Positions 26,000 to 33,187 of a stretch of 64,000 bases of DNA are shown piece after piece. The notes beneath the pieces are model-generated. The model worked only from the letters and a program-made list of their open reading frames with translations, made no database searches and had not been told where the DNA came from. This DNA is from Stigonema ocellatum SAG 48.90 = DSM 106950 (lineage in GTDB: Bacteria > Cyanobacteriota > Cyanobacteriia > Cyanobacteriales > Nostocaceae): assembly GCA_016903675.1 (NCBI GenBank), contig JADQBA010000020.1, forward strand, positions 29,587 to 93,586, read 5' to 3'. Position 1 is the first letter of the stretch; each line of letters begins with the position of its first letter. The position numbers and the translations under genes were made by a program.

Positions 26000-27110
26000 T
26001 GAAATTATTCAGCGTGCGGAGGTTTTCGGAGGTGGTTCCGATGGTAATTCGTAATCCTCCGCCTGTTTCCCGCACTAAAGTGCCAGCGCTTCTGAGTTTT
26101 TGGTGAAGATTTTTTAAAGCAGCGTCTTTTGGTTGAGAGCCATTTGGTTTAAGACGCAGGAAAATAAAGTTAGCAGCACTTTCTGTGACTTGGAATGCTG
26201 GATTTTGGGATAAAGCGTGGATAAGTTTAGCGCGTTCACTCAGGGTTTGGGAAATGGACTCTAGTAAGAGTTTATGGTTTTGCAGAGCAATTAATGCCCC
26301 AGCAATTGAGAAGCTAGGGAGATTGTAGGGTAGACGAACTTTTTCTAGGATAGTAATTAACTCAGGATGGGCGACGCAATAGCCAACCCGCAATGCAGCT
26401 AACCGGAAAGCTTTAGAAAATGTACGTAGCACTACCCAGTTTGGGTGCAGTGGTAGTTCACCAACTAGAGTTGTCTGACTAAATTCAAAGTAAGCTTCAT
26501 CAATGACTACTAAAATTTCCTCACTCAGACTTCTTAACCATGCTAACTCTGCCGCAGTCAAGGGATTGCCAGTGGGGGAATTGGGATGAACTACAAAAAC
26601 AGCCCGAATGGGGGGATTTTGAGTGTTTTCTATGGCTAATTGCGCAGCTTTTAAGTCTATTTCAAAATTTTCTTCATTTCTACCTACCGCCACCACTCTT
26701 ATGCCGAGAGTTTGCGCTAAAATGGCGTACATAGAGAAAGTGGGTTGAGCCACTAGAATAGAGCCGAATCCTAGGCAGCTAGCGATTAATAACGAGCGGA
26801 TAATCTCATCCGAACCGTTACCGACGGAAATATTGGCAGCAGTAAAAAGGGATGGGGACTCATTGACGTACTCGGCGATGGCATCCTTTAGTGTCTCATG
26901 TCCACCATCAGGATAACGGTTTGTCTCAATCAGCTGCTGATAAGTCCAAGCCAGCTTTTGTTTTAACTCAGATGGTAAATCATAGGGGCTTTCGTTGGTA
27001 TCTAGGCGATCAATCTGGGTTGATAATTGGACTGGCTGGGGACTATCACCACTGGGATGAGGTTTGTAAGCAGTGAACTGGGCTAGGTCTTTTCGGATGA
27101 ATGGCAGCAT
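25977..27110 (-). CDS. hisC: Histidinol-phosphate aminotransferase
   Basis: 377 residues. A fold-type I PLP enzyme: LDTNESPYDLP near the N terminus, GNGSDEIIRSLL, VVHPNSPTGNPL, VIDEAYFEF and the PLP-lysine motif TFSKAFRLAALRVGY are present. It catalyses transamination of imidazole acetol phosphate in histidine synthesis; close relatives can also act on aromatic amino acids. The last six residues come from a CRISPR-like palindrome and may have replaced the original C terminus. GAATTAT repeats lie just upstream of the start. Confidence 0.92.
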   Translation of the reverse strand: MLPFIRKDLAQFTAYKPHPSGDSPQPVQLSTQIDRLDTNESPYDLPSELKQKLAWTYQQLIETNRYPDGGHETLKDAIAEYVNESPSLFTAANISVGNGSDEIIRSLLIASCLGFGSILVAQPTFSMYAILAQTLGIRVVAVGRNEENFEIDLKAAQLAIENTQNPPIRAVFVVHPNSPTGNPLTAAELAWLRSLSEEILVVIDEAYFEFSQTTLVGELPLHPNWVVLRTFSKAFRLAALRVGYCVAHPELITILEKVRLPYNLPSFSIAGALIALQNHKLLLESISQTLSERAKLIHALSQNPAFQVTESAANFIFLRLKPNGSQPKDAALKNLHQKLRSAGTLVRETGGGLRITIGTTSENLRTLNNFSSIPDRD

Positions 27111-27268
27111 GATGAATTATGAATTATGAATTATGTTGAGTAATTGGGCATAATTAGTGTAAACTATGTTTTTGAACTTGTCCCATGCCCGGTCTTCATC
27201 AGTGTATTTATTTTCCTCTTTGCAATTTAAATACTAATTCATAATTCATAATTCATAATTCATAATTC
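27111..27268. repeat. GAATTAT / ATAATTC inverted heptamer blocks
   Basis: Three GAATTAT units (27114-27134) and five ATAATTC-type units (27234-27267) face each other across about 100 bases between hisC and the first reductase, forming a potential long stem. Confidence 0.8.
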
Positions 27269-28672
27269 TTAGCGCATTGTGACGAATTCTTCTGCTGCTG
27301 AGGGATGAATACCCACAGTGGCGTCAAAGTCTTTTTTGGTGGCTCCCATCTTGAGTGCGATCGCCACGCCTTGAATAATCTCACCAGCGTTTTCTCCCAC
27401 CATATGGGCACCCAGCACTTTGTCGGTGTTGCCATCCACCACCAGTTTCATCATTGTTCTTTCTTGAGCACCAGTCAAGCTATGGAACAAAGGGCGGAAG
27501 CGAGTGCGATAGATTTTCACCCCGTCGTCTCCCAGTTGTTTTCTAGCTTCGGCTTCGGTCAAACCCACTGTAGCAGCTTCGGGGTTGGAAAATACGGCTG
27601 TGGGGACAGTTTGGTGACTGAACACACGGCGGTTGTTGCCGAATTCACTATCCGCAAAAGCACGACCTTCACCTATTGCTACAGGAGTTAAATTCATGCG
27701 GTCAGTGACATCACCTACGGCAAAGATATTTGGCTGGGAAGTTTGACTGTATTCGTTAACGGCGATGGCATTCATGATGCTGTATCCTGGTCCTTCGATG
27801 GAACTGGGGACGACATCCACAAGAGCATTTTCCAAACCCAGTCCGTCTATATTGGGTATCCGACCAGTCGCGACCAAAAACACGTCGGCAATTATTGATT
27901 CTTCATGTTCTCCAGATAACGTCAGCTTCAAACCTTCTGGTACGCGCTCAACTGCTGTCACCAATGTATTCTGGATGATCTGGATGCCGTGGTTTGTCAT
28001 CCCCTCCTGAATCCCAGTACGAACATCTTCATCAAACCCCTTCAAAATGAGGTCTTTGCGGATAATTTGCGTCACTTGACAGCCTAAACCGCGCATGATA
28101 CTGGCAAACTCCGTGCCAATATAACCAGAACCAATAATGACGATGTGCTTCGGTTGTGCTTTCAGGTGAAAGATTTCATTGGAGGTAATGGCATATTCCA
28201 TACCTGGGATATCAGGTTTGATGGGACGTCCGCCCACAGCAATTAAAATTTTGTCGGCACGCAGTTTGCGTCCGTCTACTTCTATAGTGTGTGGGTCTAA
28301 CAGTGTAGCGCGACTCTGAATGAGTTCCACCCCTGCTTTTTCTAGGAAGTTAATATGCATTTGCGACAGTCGCCGGACTTCCTTATCTATAGATGTGATC
28401 AAATGTTCCCAGTCTAATTCTGCTTCACCCACCTTCCAACCATAGCCTGCTGCATCGTGAAACAATGCAGGAAAGTGAGAACTATAGACCATGAGTTTTT
28501 TGGGAATGCAGCCCCGAATCACACAAGTCCCACCGACTAAGTCTTCTTCAGCGATCGCTACTTTTGCCCCGTAGCTAGCAGCACGTTTAGAAGCTGCTAA
28601 ACCCCCAGAACCAGCACCAACGACGAACAGGTCGTAATCATAGGTCATAAACTCAGGTGTCCTTTCAAACAA
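27269..28672 (-). CDS. gor: Glutathione-disulfide reductase
   Basis: 467 residues as read; Met9 (MTYDYDLF) is the more usual start, giving 459. N-terminal FAD motif VVGAGSGGLAASKRAA, redox-active disulfide GGTCVIRGCIPKK, NAD(P) motif VIIGSGYIGTEFAS, and C-terminal dimer/active-site HPSAAEEFVT with the catalytic His are all present. It regenerates reduced glutathione from GSSG using a nicotinamide cofactor. A second, divergent copy lies 36 bases upstream on the same strand, making a tandem pair. In the cofactor region an Ile-Arg-Lys (QIIRKDLI) follows the glycine-rich motif, consistent with NADPH preference, though not proof. Confidence 0.92.
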   Translation of the reverse strand: MFERTPEFMTYDYDLFVVGAGSGGLAASKRAASYGAKVAIAEEDLVGGTCVIRGCIPKKLMVYSSHFPALFHDAAGYGWKVGEAELDWEHLITSIDKEVRRLSQMHINFLEKAGVELIQSRATLLDPHTIEVDGRKLRADKILIAVGGRPIKPDIPGMEYAITSNEIFHLKAQPKHIVIIGSGYIGTEFASIMRGLGCQVTQIIRKDLILKGFDEDVRTGIQEGMTNHGIQIIQNTLVTAVERVPEGLKLTLSGEHEESIIADVFLVATGRIPNIDGLGLENALVDVVPSSIEGPGYSIMNAIAVNEYSQTSQPNIFAVGDVTDRMNLTPVAIGEGRAFADSEFGNNRRVFSHQTVPTAVFSNPEAATVGLTEAEARKQLGDDGVKIYRTRFRPLFHSLTGAQERTMMKLVVDGNTDKVLGAHMVGENAGEIIQGVAIALKMGATKKDFDATVGIHPSAAEEFVTMR

Positions 28673-28708
28673 TCAAAAAAGGATATTCAAGCAGCACTAA
28701 TTCATCCT

Positions 28709-30064
28709 TTATTGGGACCCAAACAGATAGAACTCCTCTGCTGTGGTCGGATGAATACCAATTGTCTCATCCAAGTCTTGCTTGGTAATACCCTTGCCAA
28801 TGGCAACTGTGAGAACTTGAATTATATCCGCTGCGTGTTCACCCACCATATGAGCGCCCAAAACGCGTTCGGACTCACCCTCAACCACTATCTTGATCGT
28901 AGCTTGCTCAACATCTTTCGTCAGTTGCGACAAAAGTGGCTGGAAATGCTTACGATAGCATTTTACCGATTCACCGAATTTTGAGCGCGCTTTTGCCTCA
29001 GTCATTCCCACACTTGCTGCTTCAGGACGGGCAAAAACTGCGGAGGGCACATAATCATCATTCAGTTTTTGCTGCTTTTTGCCAAAAACAGTATTGGCAA
29101 AAGCACTACCTTGTGCTCTGGCAACTGGTGTCAATTGTAAACTGTTGGTACAATCACCCACAGCAAAAATATTTTCCTGGGTGGTACGGCTGTATTCATC
29201 GACTTTGATTGCGCCTTTTTCGCCTAATTCAACGCCAGCGTTTTCCAAACCGATATTTTCGGTATTTGGGGCGCGACCTGCTGCAACGAGGATAGTGTCT
29301 GCTGAAATTATGTTTTCGGAATTACCGTCAGTAATGGTCAACAGCAAATTTTCTTCTGAGTATTTGATTTCTTTAGCGCTACTGTTGCCGATCAAGCGAA
29401 TTCCTCTTTTGGTCAAACCTTCTTGAACGCCAGAACGGATATCATCATCAAACCCTGACAAAATTCTCTCATTTTCATCGATAACTGTCACCTCACAACC
29501 GAAAGCCTTCATCATGCTGGAAAATTCCACGCCAATGTAGCCACCGCCAACAATTGCCAAGCGTTTAGGCAGGTACGGTAAGTGAAACATCTCTCGGGAG
29601 GTGATGGCGAATTCTATACCAGGGATTTCTGGCAGGATGGGTTTTGCGCCCACAGCAATTAAAATCTTATCAGATTTGACAATGCGTCCTTTAATCTTGA
29701 TAGTGTGAGCATCGATGAAAGTGGCTTGACTCCTGATGAGTTCAATTCCAGCTTTTTGCAACTGTTGACTATAGGATTGGTGAATGCTTTCAATATGACG
29801 GTGTACTGAGTTGATGAATTTTGTCCAGTCAAAGACAGTTTCACAGTCACTCCACCCGTAGCTATACGCCATTTGATTTTGCAGGGCGACGTCAGCCGCG
29901 TGGACAACAAGTTTTTTGGGAACGCAACCGCGATTTACACAGGTACCGCCGAGGTCTTCTTGTTCGGCAACAGCGACACGAACACCGTAGCTAGCTGCTT
30001 TTTTGGCTGCTGCTAGCCCTCCAGGACCAGCACCAATGACAAACAGGTCATAATCAAATGTCAT
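28709..30064 (-). CDS. Second glutathione-reductase-like flavoprotein
   Basis: 451 residues, clearly homologous along its whole length to its downstream neighbour. FAD motif VIGAGPGGLAAAKKAA, disulfide GGTCVNRGCVPKK, NAD motif AIVGGGYIGVEFSS, and HPTTAEEFY at the end. It differs in the cofactor-selecting strand (VTVIDENERIL), where an acidic residue after the glycine loop would favour NADH over NADPH. It may therefore be a paralogue with a different electron donor or substrate. The 36-base gap suggests one operon. Family certain, substrate uncertain. Confidence 0.85.
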   Translation of the reverse strand: MTFDYDLFVIGAGPGGLAAAKKAASYGVRVAVAEQEDLGGTCVNRGCVPKKLVVHAADVALQNQMAYSYGWSDCETVFDWTKFINSVHRHIESIHQSYSQQLQKAGIELIRSQATFIDAHTIKIKGRIVKSDKILIAVGAKPILPEIPGIEFAITSREMFHLPYLPKRLAIVGGGYIGVEFSSMMKAFGCEVTVIDENERILSGFDDDIRSGVQEGLTKRGIRLIGNSSAKEIKYSEENLLLTITDGNSENIISADTILVAAGRAPNTENIGLENAGVELGEKGAIKVDEYSRTTQENIFAVGDCTNSLQLTPVARAQGSAFANTVFGKKQQKLNDDYVPSAVFARPEAASVGMTEAKARSKFGESVKCYRKHFQPLLSQLTKDVEQATIKIVVEGESERVLGAHMVGEHAADIIQVLTVAIGKGITKQDLDETIGIHPTTAEEFYLFGSQ

Positions 30065-30631
30065 GGCTTTTGGGAAGAATGAATCTCTTTCTATATTTAT
30101 TGTTCCCGTTTACACCTACATCTATCTATATTTTGATTTTTCTTAGCCTCAGCAGGAATTCATCCCAATGAGGTAGAATCAAGATATATCCGTTGCCAAA
30201 TTTTGCGCCCCTCAGAATAGAACTCTGGGGCTAAACAAACATAGCCCGCCTTCGCGGTCTTACAAACCGGATTTCATATTAGTAGGGTGGGCACTGCCCA
30301 CCTTAAAAATGATAATTTCCTGATTGAATGGTTGACATTTTTTTTCTTGTGGGGTAAGCGTCTCGCCTGCCCAGGGGTTAGGGGCGGGCAATCCTTTTCA
30401 CCGGACTCACAGAATAAGTGCGATCGCATTATAGCCTGCGTAGGCTGACGAACGTTTGTGTAGCTGCGACATAAGGGTCTTCGGGCAAAACGCGATCTGA
30501 CATCTTGCACCTCCTTTGTGAAAGGGCTGGTGGGCAGTGCCCACCCTACGAAATCTACGAAATCATAAGCGCTAAAAGCAGGCTCGATACTTCCTGCAAG
30601 ACGGCTTCTAATCCCTTGCTTTAAGCGAGCA
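30065..30631. other. Intergenic region holding a 268-bp inverted-repeat element
   Basis: It contains inverted repeats at 30282-30302 and 30529-30549. A long minus-strand frame spans it but is made of repeat sequence. No other gene is visible. The promoter of the upstream reductase should lie near 30070-30200. Confidence 0.6.
30282..30549. mobile_element. MITE-like element with perfect 21-bp terminal inverted repeats
   Basis: The left end starts GTAGGGTGGGCACTGCC and the right end at 30529-30549 is its perfect reverse complement over 21 bp. Each end is itself palindromic (GGTGGGC/GCCCACC). There is no transposase. A target duplication could not be identified. Confidence 0.6.
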
Positions 30632-30865
30632 TTAATCGACATTAGCTAAAGCATCCCGACGCAGTTCTTCCAGCAATTCTTTTAAAGCATCGGCGTTTTC
30701 TTTTCTGGGATAGACTACCTCAGGACTATAATCATGTATTGTTTCCCGTTTGTTATCTGAACGAATAATTTTTGGCTCCAACTTTTGTTCCGTTAAAAAT
30801 TCAGATATTTCCACTTCCATTGCCGCCGTTTCCACCAAGGTCCGTTCAATCGCGTCGATTAACAA
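30632..30865 (-). CDS. Small acidic hypothetical protein, second of a pair
   Basis: 77 residues from a TTG start. Charged and helical (VETAAMEVEISEFLTEQKLEP, NADALKELLEELRRDALANVD). It overlaps the 3' end of the upstream small gene by 20 bases, suggesting translational coupling. The size and pairing recall toxin-antitoxin modules, but no family is recognised for either member, so this is only a possibility. A later Met could be the true start. Confidence 0.5.
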   Translation of the reverse strand: MLIDAIERTLVETAAMEVEISEFLTEQKLEPKIIRSDNKRETIHDYSPEVVYPRKENADALKELLEELRRDALANVD

Positions 30866-31079
30866 TCATGAGTTGCTCTTGGTTGGTTAATGGTTCAATT
30901 TCTAGCCGAGAATGCTGTTGACCATAGTCCCGCACTGCAACATTTTTTCCTCTTTGAATGGTATCAGCCACCTTTTCAACTAACCATCCCATTCCAACCT
31001 CATTAAGCATTTCCACCAATTCTTGATATGCAACGGCACATTCTTGTTCATTCATAAGGTTATCCAACTTGTTAAGCAC
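30846..31079 (-). CDS. Small hypothetical protein, first of a pair
   Basis: 77 residues. Helical N-terminal half (NEQECAVAYQELVEMLNEVGMGWLVEKVADTIQRGK) and a polar C-terminal half. No recognised domain. Ends 20 bases inside the next gene on the same strand. It lies in the accessory stretch that also holds the Panacea and DUF433 modules, so a role in a toxin-antitoxin or regulatory pair is conceivable but unproven. Confidence 0.5.
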   Translation of the reverse strand: MLNKLDNLMNEQECAVAYQELVEMLNEVGMGWLVEKVADTIQRGKNVAVRDYGQQHSRLEIEPLTNQEQLMIVNRRD

Positions 31080-31273
31080 TTGTTTAAGGAATCGTTAGTT
31101 CAGGTATACTATATAGCTTAAGCTCCTCAGTTCAGCAAGTTGCCTCAAGTTTATTCAAGCTGCTGTCACCAGAAGTCCGAAGCGCTTACTCATGGAAAAG
31201 TTCTGTAAGCAGAAATGCTCAATACCCTCTGGCAATGTGCACCATACCATAATAATTAGGATTTTAATCTATT

Positions 31274-31485
31274 AGGACTTACGCATTGACAGAGAACGCA
31301 GACTGTGCATCACATTCTCGTTACAAGGCTCTGCCTTGTAATGCTCTTTGGTGGAGGCAGAGCCTCCCCATTTGATGCGAGGCAGAGCCTCGCCTAATTA
31401 CATTCCCAGCCTGAGGCTGGGAACGAGGCAAACAGCGAAGTTTCGTTATGCACATGATGGTTAATTTGTAAAGTGCGTAAGTCCT
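31274..31485. mobile_element. Element C: AGGACTTACGCA-bounded repeat with four triloop hairpins
   Basis: AGGACTTACGCA (31274-31285) is inverted at 31474-31485. Inside are hairpins at 31321-31341, 31353-31367, 31377-31393 and 31401-31428, each with a three-base loop. TAATCTATTAG is directly repeated at 31265-31275 and 31491-31501, a probable target duplication. A lone terminus also lies at 54551-54562. Confidence 0.6.
31401..31428. repeat. 28-nt covarying hairpin repeat, copy 3
   Basis: Starts CATTCCCA, stem GCC, loop TGA, stem GGC, then TGGGAACGAGG. Third member of the family at 4963 and 17789, again with compensatory stem changes. Confidence 0.85.
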
Positions 31486-31523
31486 GTCTATAATCTATTA
31501 GTATTGTTAATTTATAAAAATTT

Positions 31524-31700
31524 ATGGTAAAACAAATTAGCCTTAATTTAGATGGCGATATTAAACAAGTAGTTAACGTCAATCCAGTCTTTGCCCAGAT
31601 GTCCCGTGTAGGAGAACTCTCAGACAGTGAGATTGAAGCCATTATGTTGGCAAAACCCTTTGAAAAATTCAAGCGCCGTAAATTCGTTAGCCGTTTATAA
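31524..31700 (+). CDS. Small hypothetical protein (58 aa)
   Basis: ATG at 31524 and TAA at 31698-31700. Begins MVKQISLNLDGDIKQVVNV and ends KFKRRKFVSRL, with an acidic helix SDSEIEAIMLAKPFEKF and a basic C terminus. The composition looks protein-like and it is oriented toward the Panacea gene 70 bases downstream. No family recognised. An opposing longer frame (31394-31720) overlaps it but runs through repeat DNA and is less credible. Could be an orphan small gene or a remnant. Confidence 0.4.
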   Translation: MVKQISLNLDGDIKQVVNVNPVFAQMSRVGELSDSEIEAIMLAKPFEKFKRRKFVSRL

Positions 31701-31771
31701 TAGTATAAGTGTGTCTTCACCTGGGAATTTGCTAAACCAAAGGATTAACTTCGTTTTGTGCGTCTCTTGCT

Positions 31772-32359
31772 ATGATTGATTGTCTCAATTTGGCTCGCTA
31801 CTTCATTATAAGAGCTTATGAGGACGGTATAGAAGCTGAAATGACCAACATGAAGGTTCAAAAGCTTCTGTACTATACGCAATGCCTGCATTTAGCATTG
31901 TACGACGAGCCATTGTTTGATGAAGTCATTCAAGCATGGCGATACGGTCCTGTGTGTCCTCCTGCTTATAGGTTTTATAGCGAGTTTGAAGCTAATCAAT
32001 TACCTATACCTAGCAAAGAATACTTGTTACAGATTCCTCAAGAGAAGAAAGAGCTTTTAGAGGAAATTTGGGAATATTTTGGCGGCTACCACGCTTATCG
32101 ACTTAGTGGTATGACCCACTTAGAGTTTCCTTGGAAGAAAGCGCGTAAAGGGTTACCACCTCAAGCAAGTTCAACTGAGCCGATTCTTCTTAAGGACATG
32201 AAAGCATTAGGTTATCAAAAGCTTGATGTCATAGAGCGTGATAACCCCGCTTATGAGTCGGTAATGTCTGAAGTTTTGAAGGATACTTCTACGAACATAT
32301 CCTCAAGTCGCATCAGCAAAGGAGAAGTGCGTGACTGGCTCAACTCCTTACTTGATTGA
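31772..32359 (+). CDS. Panacea-domain (SocA-like, DUF4065) antitoxin
   Basis: 195 residues. The Panacea signature is clear: MTNMKVQKLLYYTQCLHLALYDEPLFDEVIQAWRYGPVCPPAY (about 25-67), with the conserved KLQKLLYY-like helix and the WxxGPV motif. Panacea proteins are established as antitoxins that neutralise many unrelated toxins by direct binding. The last 29 bases overlap the next gene, which starts at GTG behind a good AAGGAG, the tight coupling expected of a toxin-antitoxin operon. The C-terminal tail (about 150-195) may be the toxin-contact part. No DNA-binding domain is evident. Confidence 0.88.
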   Translation: MIDCLNLARYFIIRAYEDGIEAEMTNMKVQKLLYYTQCLHLALYDEPLFDEVIQAWRYGPVCPPAYRFYSEFEANQLPIPSKEYLLQIPQEKKELLEEIWEYFGGYHAYRLSGMTHLEFPWKKARKGLPPQASSTEPILLKDMKALGYQKLDVIERDNPAYESVMSEVLKDTSTNISSSRISKGEVRDWLNSLLD

Positions 32360-32708
32360 AGAATCCGAAAATTTCAAGCGATCTTTCAAAAAACTTGCAA
32401 AAATTCACGGGGCTATTCTTGTTGAGTTGGTAGCTGAAATCCTCGAAAATTTGATTGAAGATCAGTATCCTCTAAACTCCCGTAATGAACCTTTACCTGG
32501 CAAGATTCAGTTAACGGAGGAATGGACCTTTCACAAGCTGGAGTTAAGGGTTTCCAAAGGCGCTTCTGGACAGATCAGATTGATGTATTTAGTCAATACA
32601 ACTACCTGTGTAATCAGACTTGTGTGGATTTATAGTCACGAGCAGTTTGCAAAACGTCCTCCTGATAAAGATTTAAAGATTGTTATCAAGGAAACTTTAG
32701 ACGGTTAG
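32331..32708 (+). CDS. Candidate toxin partnered with the Panacea antitoxin (RelE/ParE-like)
   Basis: 125 residues from GTG 32331, preceded by AAGGAG seven bases upstream and overlapping the Panacea gene in another frame. The sequence ESENFKRSFKKLAKIHGAILVELVAEILENL, then TFHKLELRVSKGASGQIRLMYLVNTTTCVIRLVWIYSHEQFAKRPPDK, resembles the RelE/ParE or HigB fold: a helical hairpin, then three strands ending in a hydrophobic strand and a YSHEQF-like tail. Members inhibit translation by mRNA cleavage or target gyrase. The basic residues needed are present, but active-site assignment is uncertain. Toxicity is inferred from context. Confidence 0.7.
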   Translation: MTGSTPYLIEESENFKRSFKKLAKIHGAILVELVAEILENLIEDQYPLNSRNEPLPGKIQLTEEWTFHKLELRVSKGASGQIRLMYLVNTTTCVIRLVWIYSHEQFAKRPPDKDLKIVIKETLDG

Positions 32709-32725
32709 CTCTCAGCTTATACAGC

Positions 32726-32962
32726 ATGAACGACACACTTCTACAACGCATCACCCATAATCCTGATATCTGCCACGGCAAACCCTGTATCCGAGGACTT
32801 CGTTATCCAGTGGAGTTGATCCTTGAACTGCTTAGTTCAGGTATGAAGACTGAGGAAATATTGGCAGATTATGACGACTTAGAGTATGAAGATATTCTGG
32901 CGGTCTTGTTATTTGCTGCTCGCCTCAGCCAAGTCAAAAGTATTCACAGAATTGCCTTGTGA
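32726..32962 (+). CDS. DUF433 protein (antitoxin of DUF433/DUF5615 module)
   Basis: 78 residues. It contains the DUF433 core NPDICHGKPCIRGLRYPVELILELLSSGMKTEEILADYDDLEYEDILAVLLFA, a helix-turn-helix-like domain. In bacteria DUF433 genes usually precede a DUF5615 PIN-like gene and are taken to be antitoxins of a VapBC-type pair. That order holds here: the next gene starts 4 bases before this stop. Because the partner is broken, this copy is probably an orphan antitoxin. Confidence 0.9.
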   Translation: MNDTLLQRITHNPDICHGKPCIRGLRYPVELILELLSSGMKTEEILADYDDLEYEDILAVLLFAARLSQVKSIHRIAL

Positions 32963-33174
32963 AATTTCTTGTCGATGCTCAGTTGCCAGTTCGCCTTGCG
33001 CTTTTCTTAAAAGCTTCAGGCTACGATACAATCCAGGGCTATTTCATTCTACACCTGAGCCTTGAACTCAAGTTCAAGGCTCAAAGCTCAAGTCCGTTGA
33101 AACGGACTAAATTTCTGAAAGTTCTAGTCGGCGGTATGCCGACTTCAGCTATTAGCCTAGGAATAAATTCCTAG
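32959..33174 (+). pseudogene. DUF5615 PIN-like toxin, truncated by a repeat insertion
   Basis: The first 26 or so residues (MKFLVDAQLPVRLALFLKAS, then GYDTI) are the N terminus of the DUF5615 PIN-like family, including the first acidic active-site Asp (VDAQLP). After that the frame reads into a hairpin-rich repeat (33040-33180) and ends at a stop supplied by the repeat, giving 71 codons instead of the roughly 100-120 usual for the family. The remaining catalytic acids are lost, so the nuclease should be inactive. Overlaps DUF433 by 4 bases, the normal operon arrangement. Confidence 0.82.
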
Positions 33175-33176
33175 GC
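33056..33176. repeat. Element E copy 1: four-hairpin repeat that truncates DUF5615
   Basis: Hairpins at 33056-33083 (13-bp stem), 33091-33108 (AGTCCGTT/AACGGACT), 33126-33144 (AGTCGGC/GCCGACT) and 33155-33176 (GCCTAGGAAT/ATTCCTAGGC). Related copies lie at 37183-37233 and 39321-39372. Confidence 0.8.
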
Positions 33177-33187
33177 GTATGGGTTGC

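Larger units (their letters stand above)
31080..31523. other. Intergenic region with a four-hairpin cluster
   Basis: It holds element C (about 31274-31485) with its four consecutive triloop hairpins. The rest (31080-31270) shows no gene. Confidence 0.6.

Noticed and set aside
30274..30642. 122-codon minus-strand ORF between the reductase and the small-gene pair
   Set aside because: It lies almost wholly within the 30282-30549 inverted-repeat element and its product simply translates the repeat arms (GWALPTS-type peptide). No conserved domain.
31394..31720. 108-codon minus-strand ORF
   Set aside because: It reads through element C hairpins and lies opposite the more protein-like 58-codon plus-strand ORF. 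No recognised family.
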